64,000 bases of DNA from Diorhabda sublineata (taxonomy: Eukaryota > Arthropoda > Insecta > Coleoptera > Chrysomelidae), in contig NC_079474.1 of NCBI RefSeq assembly GCF_026230105.1, positions 5,466,187 through 5,530,186 of the forward strand, in the 5' to 3' direction. The translations under genes and the position numbers were made by a program. Each line of letters starts with the position of its first letter. The stretch's first letter is position 1. The notes below the pieces were generated by a model. It saw only the letters and a list, made by a program, of their open reading frames with translations, was not told the DNA's origin and ran no database searches. Shown piece after piece: positions 58,540 through 64,000 of the stretch.

Positions 58540-59170
58540 AAAAACATCAATGTCAATGTAGATGTTCAAAATAATCGACGGTACGTTACTCAACTTATTG
58601 GAGTGGTCCAGGTCCAGCTCTACGAGTACATTCGATCTGGTCTGACGCAAACAGTCTCTGTTTAAACAGTGAGAAAACTTTAGTTGCATCCTATAAAGGA
58701 GCTTTAAAACTCAAAGATCCAATCCTCAAATTCGATCAAATTTCTTCGTCTACATATTGACAGTGCCCTTCAATAGTCTGTACTTATAGAAAACCTGACA
58801 AAAAAATTAACTTTTGCTTGCTTTGCCATTAAATGTGTGTCTGAACAGCTCGATTCTCGTACTGCTTTAACAACTTACTATTCGTTATTCGAATCGCATC
58901 TTCGGTGTAGTTTGCCTTTCTGAGGGTTTTGTAGTTCATACCTCTTCGATTCTATCTTCAAATTACAAAACAAATCTATTCGTTGTAATTCGAACTCTCC
59001 CCGCTCTCTTCATTTTAGAATCTGTTTGTTTAGTTCGCAAACAATTCCACAACTCAACTGAGATCCATTCATAGTTACCCTACTAGACGATATAAGCTGG
59101 ACATTTACTTGACTACAACTACTTCTTTCTGATATGGTAAAAACATCCATTATCTTCAGTGCGAAAAAAT
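58540..59170 (+). pseudogene. LINE reverse transcriptase C-terminal fragment
   Basis: The frames read WFDANSLCLNSEKT, then a DSALQ segment, NLTKKLTFACFAIKCVSEQL, then DSRTALTTYYSLFESHLRCS and LPF. The order WFxxNxLxLNxxKT / LGVxxDxxLxWxxHI / KKLxxxxFxIRxVxxxxxxxTALxxYxSLFxSHLxYGLxFWG is the standard C-terminal half of a common insect LINE RT. The last part (TRRYKLDIYLTTTT) fits the end of that protein (YNTRxxxxLxxP...). Stops and shifts are present, and the RT palm is absent. Confidence 0.7.
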
Positions 59171-59404
59171 TATTCAATTAGCTAAATAAACATGGCAAAA
59201 ACTTTTAATAAGTTTTGATGTTTGACAAATGCATCTCTGCTTGAAAGATCTTATTATTCTGTAGCTAAATTCTACAATTTACCATAGACTCTAGAGACTG
59301 GCATAATTCAATTTGTGATGTAAGATATTATATACATTTTAATTACTACTATTGAATTTAATCATTATTATTTTTATTTTTATATTTTGTAATATAAAAT
59401 TATG

Positions 59405-60010
59405 TAGCTTTGTCACAAAAAGAAGTCTAGTGGCGTCAGATCAGGAGATTGTGCTGGTCAGTCTATCGATCTGTGCCTCCCTTTCCACTTTTGGCAAAAT
59501 TTAGTTCAGGTATTGCCGGACATTGATTTGGTAATAGGACTGTGATCCATCGTGCAGATGAAACCATAATATATTCGCAGGAACTTGTCGGTTAGATGCA
59601 TCAGAATATGAATTTGTCAAAGTAAGCACAACATTAATTTGGGGCAGTTCTAAATATTTATCTCCATCCAAGTTACCAAGAATGAAAAAGGATCTACAAT
59701 ATTTACATCAATTCCTGCCGTAACATTAAAATGTTTAGAAAATCTCTCAATCAGTGAGGATTCTAATTAAATCAATAGCGGCAATTTTGACGATCAACGA
59801 GTTGTAAACGATGTAGCGATGATGTGTAAATAAGCTTTCATCAGAAAATAAAACATCTATCGAAATCGTCTTTCATGGGCTCTTGATTTGGTATAATTCT
59901 ATAGGGATGCATTTTATTTTCTTTTAATATTTGAAAAATTAATTTGTTGCTAAAATTAAACGGTTTTGCTAGTTTTTGACCAGAATTTAGTTAGTTTTTG
60001 GAAGCTCACT
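59405..60010 (-). pseudogene. mariner-type transposase pseudogene (second copy of the FSDEA type)
   Basis: Minus-strand frames give RCFIF and AYLHIIATSFTTRQNC-like sequence (first catalytic region, damaged), then FSFLVTWMEINI or in frame GNLDGDKYLELPQINVVLTL, NRQVPANILWFHLHDGSQSY (second catalytic region), and FPKVERRHRSID, then DLTPLDFF (third). It shares its layout with 51420-52150, but the two are too diverged to be a recent duplicate. Inactive. Confidence 0.65.
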
Positions 60011-63000
60011 TATAGTATTGGTACTCGAATAATAAGCAAACAGCTTACAATTCTCCCGGTTTCTATCAATATTAATAACCCAAGGACATGGATAATTGAT
60101 CGAAAAAATAAATTTCATGAGTTTGTTGCACTTGGAAACATACCAATTCTGTAGGCTGAGGTCTGTTGCTTATAAGTAACAAGCTTGAGAACGTTATATG
60201 TTATAAAATTTTTGAGTATTTATCAATGTTCGTGGGTTATTTGGGTATAAAATTTTTTACTAATCGTATGAAAAATACAGAACAAAAACAATGTATTTGA
60301 AAGTGCAATTAACAAAAGAACAATTAGAAATGTTTAGTGAAGATCCAGACGTATTAGTTTCTATAATTGATGAAGACATATTTCCAACACGCATGCTGTT
60401 GATAACTTGATTGATGTTCTTCGTCAATATTCAAATAAAGTTTTATTGAGTTGGCATTATTGTGATCCCTAATTTTTATAAACTCTTGCTCTTGTACAAC
60501 ACTTTTCGCCAATCAACTAACCACGGTCGATCCATTGGAGTGATTAGTAATTTGTTTTCCTTGGTATTCAAGCCAATCGCTTCGACAGACGATTTTGTTC
60601 AATTTTGAATCGTATTTCTTCTTCTTATGGATATATTATCATACCAGTGATCATTTTCCACTGATAATTTATTCTTATGAATAATCTGTTTTTGACATAC
60701 ATTTTTGAAATAATCTGATAGGACAACCATTGTTGTCATTGTTTTCTATTAAAAAGTTGCTTGATTTGATACAGAAAAGTCAGTCAAGCAAGCAGCAACT
60801 TCTCCACCTCGCTAAGCTAATTCTACCGCGACTATGTGCTAGAATTTCCATTGCAGCCCTTCAAGGATATTTTCATTTCATAAAATTATCATTTTCGTTA
60901 TTTCTAAGGAACCTAATGCTTTAGAACTTTGTTTCCTTCTACAGGGATACAACACTTTTGAATAAGTCAATAATAATTTTCATTACGTTATAAGATTTTT
61001 CTTATAACAGCTCAATTGTTAGATTCCATGGTTTTGATCGTAGTTTCTTCAAACTCAGACCATCTTTTCTTATCTTATTCACAGCCCAATCCTTTCAAAT
61101 TAATTCTGTCATCCGATTTCCATCTATTGTTACTTTCTATCATAACAAAAGTTAATACATGCTTTTCATACTGATTGGTCGACTGTAATCTACTGGAGCA
61201 AAAAACTTCTCGATAAATCAATGAACCATTTTTGTGACATTATTTTACAAATAAATTCTTTAATCTGCTTACTAAGACAGGTAACGTAGATAGGTAAAAT
61301 TGTCTACAATTTGTTACAAACAAAATTTTCATTTGAGATGAAGATAAATGTTTAAACCCATCGTTCTGCCTTACTCGTTTCGGTACTATATGAGTAGGTC
61401 CGCGCCTGGTAAGAGCTAAGTACAAGTTGGTACCAAAGCAAAGGAGAAATTGTTGACCTTGTTTCTTGACCTAGAAAATCGAAGACATACATAAGACAAG
61501 GACGTTGATGTTAGTATATAACTAGTCAAAAACGAGATCACAATTGTTGTATGAACGTCGTGCACAATTTATACAAGGTTCATCAAAAAATAGTAGTAAT
61601 AATAAAATGGTACTAGCTATGAATATTATCATATGATAACGATTGTTCATAGAATGAAATTATTTTTTTGTGAATGAAAAAACGACGATTTAAATATTTA
61701 TATCAAAGTCAAGAAAGGTAAAAGCACCAATTATTGACACGAATCCAAATTCAATTTCAAAGTGTAAAAATAAGGTATTAGGCCACTGTAGGTACTCGAA
61801 ATTGGCGTCATTCTGCTAATAAGAATATAATTATTGAGGTTGGCCGCCTCTACTAGCTATAACATCCGATATAAATCATCTGGCTGATATTCAAGCCGAT
61901 GACAACTGTAGCAGATACTCCAAAGACTTTTTATGAATTATTGTGAGTAAAAATTACCATTTCACATCCTCTGCTGTATAAATAACATAAAGAAGAATGC
62001 TTGGAGTATTAATACCCCAAATTTCAATACAAAATTATGGTTAATTTCAGAGTTATCATTAGATCTCACGAAATAGGTTAGTGTCAACATTAGGGGAAAC
62101 AGTTGATTTGGTTGCTAAGGTGATATTTGCATTTTGAATTGAATGTTGAAAAAAATTCGTTTATGATAATGGAAAAAACTATTTTGGTTATGTTAGGCAA
62201 AAGTCCAATACGTGCAAACTGTTCACGAGGAACTCACAATTCACAATAGCTACCTAAAAGTTTAATTTTCTTGAATACTTTTGTAGAACGCGGAATTGAT
62301 AATTTGTATTTCTTATAGTGTCAACTATTGGAGCTTTTATCTTAATGTTGTGGGGGCAAAAAATCCTACATTTCTAGGCAGCTTAGCAAGTAGGCTTTTT
62401 ATGAACAAAATCAAGATATCAAGAAAGTTTTAGTAAGAATCAGGTAGAAAAGTAAAAAAATGCCTAAAAAGGGAGAGAGAAGCTTTGATAAGAGCGACTC
62501 ACGGAAAACTGGGAGTCAGTTTGCGAAAATTATAAAAACCTCATCGTTTTACATTCTTTGTGTCATTGTAGATCACTATGAGTATTTTTCCTACTGCCCA
62601 GGGAACACAGTTTTTGACCATGTGTCCATATAAACTCAAGCTCTTCTAGGTCGATACAGAAAGAGAATGAAAAGAGTATTTCTTGTTGTGATGTTGTGAT
62701 GGACGTATTGCGCTTTAGAAGTCTTCAGAAGAAAAAAAGATACCGCATACCGTCTTAGGATTTACCCGAGTCCGCTGGACTGAAAGTATCAGTGATTATG
62801 GTATACTGATTTTTTTTAATAGTTACCTGATAACTTAATGTTGGTAAACATGACAACAAATGTCAAGTAAATCCACACAGTGAACAGAACTATACAAGGC
62901 ATAAACCTACACTTCGACCTTAATGCCTATTGTGTTTCCTCATTATAATTTTTTTGTATTAAAGTTCCTCACCAGTTCCAGAGTTTCGAAGTATTTTTTG

Positions 63001-64000
63001 TATAAATTTGTAATGAATAGGTGATACGAAATTTATTTCCCATCAAATATACATTCCTCAATTTCTTTCCCCAAGTTCTTTCTAAACAGGAAACCAGTGT
63101 GAAGCGGTAGAACATTTTTGCTAAGAACTAGATATTTCTTAAATCTTTCATAATTCAATTGTTGTCCACCAAAATAATTATTCCTTTACCTGAAACTCGT
63201 ACTTTCATCAGTGTAAAGGTCAGCTCCATTTTACGATTCTTTCTCTTTTCTTTCTGGAAAATGTATAGATACCCTTGGTACATTCGATTTCCGAACTTGT
63301 TATTGCCAAAGTTTTCTACGGTACTCCTAGATCAACTTATATGCAGCTTAATTGATGAATTCATTCTCATTTTTTTCTCTGCATCTTTTTTGTAACTTTC
63401 CGATGATTCCTTGCCGACAATTTTGTTTAATCTACCATAGGCGTAGATACCTCAGTTTATAAATTTATTATTTTTGTAAATACTTTTAAAAATCTTATGC
63501 GAGAAAGTATTCGTTTAAAAGGCAATCGAATCATTATAAATTGGGCGGCATTATACGCCGTTATTTAGACAATGCACTTTATTGTAATCCTACTTGTAAC
63601 TTCCCATAAAAAAACTTTTCGTTTTTAGATACAATGTACCTTATCGCAGTGATAAAATGAAGTCACTGCTTTATATGGTTATTTTTTATAACAAATATTA
63701 AGTTCGCCTTCATTATCAACGATGTTTTTTTACTAATAATTACTCGAAAACTAACCCGAATCACGTTCATTGTTGATCGGAATAAAAAAAATCATTATTA
63801 TATATAGTTAACTTGCTACAACTGAATATAATATTCTAAAATATAAATAGACGAGTAAAATGTACCTGTCTGTAAGGGAGTTTGGTTTAAAGAGGGTACC
63901 AGACATGAACTGATCCCTTTTTGTACCCCATACTTTTTTTTGTGAAAAACGAAATTTCAAAGTAAATACCATAAAGGATAATAAATTCTTTGCAAATAAT
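60011..64000. other. AT-rich stretch to the window end, nothing recognised
   Basis: Open frames up to 78 codons (63159-63395, +) show no motif. A 64-codon frame at 60730-60924 (+) likewise has none. I found no transposase, RT, tRNA or tandem array here; either it is unique DNA or the relics are too decayed to read by eye. Confidence 0.4.

Noticed and set aside
1..64000. tRNA, rRNA, CRISPR arrays, bacterial operons or prophage
   Set aside because: No tRNA-like arm pattern, rRNA core, regularly spaced repeats or operon-like gene packing was found on either strand by eye.

Overview
The window looks like insect nuclear DNA. It is strongly AT-rich and has no bacterial operons, rRNA, tRNA or CRISPR array that I can see. 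It holds one intact host gene in a background of decayed transposable elements. The mixture (several mariner/Tc1 lineages, Jockey-, R1- and R2/R4-like LINEs, a Penelope-like element, Ty3/gypsy, Helitron and hAT pieces) is typical of an arthropod genome of moderate to large size. A beetle is my best guess, but nothing here fixes the order or species.

The one convincing host gene is on the + strand at 27791-29224. It encodes a 477-residue nuclear protein with two C-terminal C2H2 zinc fingers. The whole coding region sits in one exon, with a polypyrimidine tract and AG acceptor just upstream (exon from 27713), so at least one 5' non-coding exon must lie further upstream, in or beyond this window. 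A four-codon upstream ORF precedes the start codon.

Layout: 1-800, mariner pseudogene (-), cut by the window edge. 3.0-5.6 kb, two LINE fragments and a fold-back repeat. 7.3-10.8 kb, LINE, Tc1, a mariner deletion derivative, LINE and Helitron pieces. 12.3-14.5 kb, a mariner-type relic, a long-TIR MITE and a Tc1 relic, head to tail. 14.6-18.6 kb, an inverted-repeat pair, a second fold-back copy, mariner and Tc1 relics and a mariner-derived MITE. 19.5-20.2 kb, gypsy integrase. 22.27-23.39 kb, a three-copy tandem repeat. 25.9-27.1 kb, LINE remnants, including a Jockey RT tail. 27.7-29.5 kb, the zinc-finger gene. 29.5-32.9 kb, almost no recognisable elements. 32.9-36.8 kb, a GC-rich MITE, mariner, LINE, mariner and Tc1. 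39.4-45.9 kb, Penelope-like, LINE RT and R1-like RNase H pieces. 48-49.5 kb, degenerate direct repeats. 51.4-60.0 kb, mariner-type, Jockey, mariner, LINE, hAT, Helitron, LINE and mariner-type relics. From 60 kb to the end I recognise nothing.

Every transposon protein seen is broken by stops, frameshifts or deletions, so none looks autonomous. I found no clear new biological system. The observations most worth checking are the tandem repeat, the internally deleted mariner derivatives with definable ends, the fold-back family, and the identity and 5' structure of the zinc-finger gene. Family calls come from reading translations by eye; no database search was possible.
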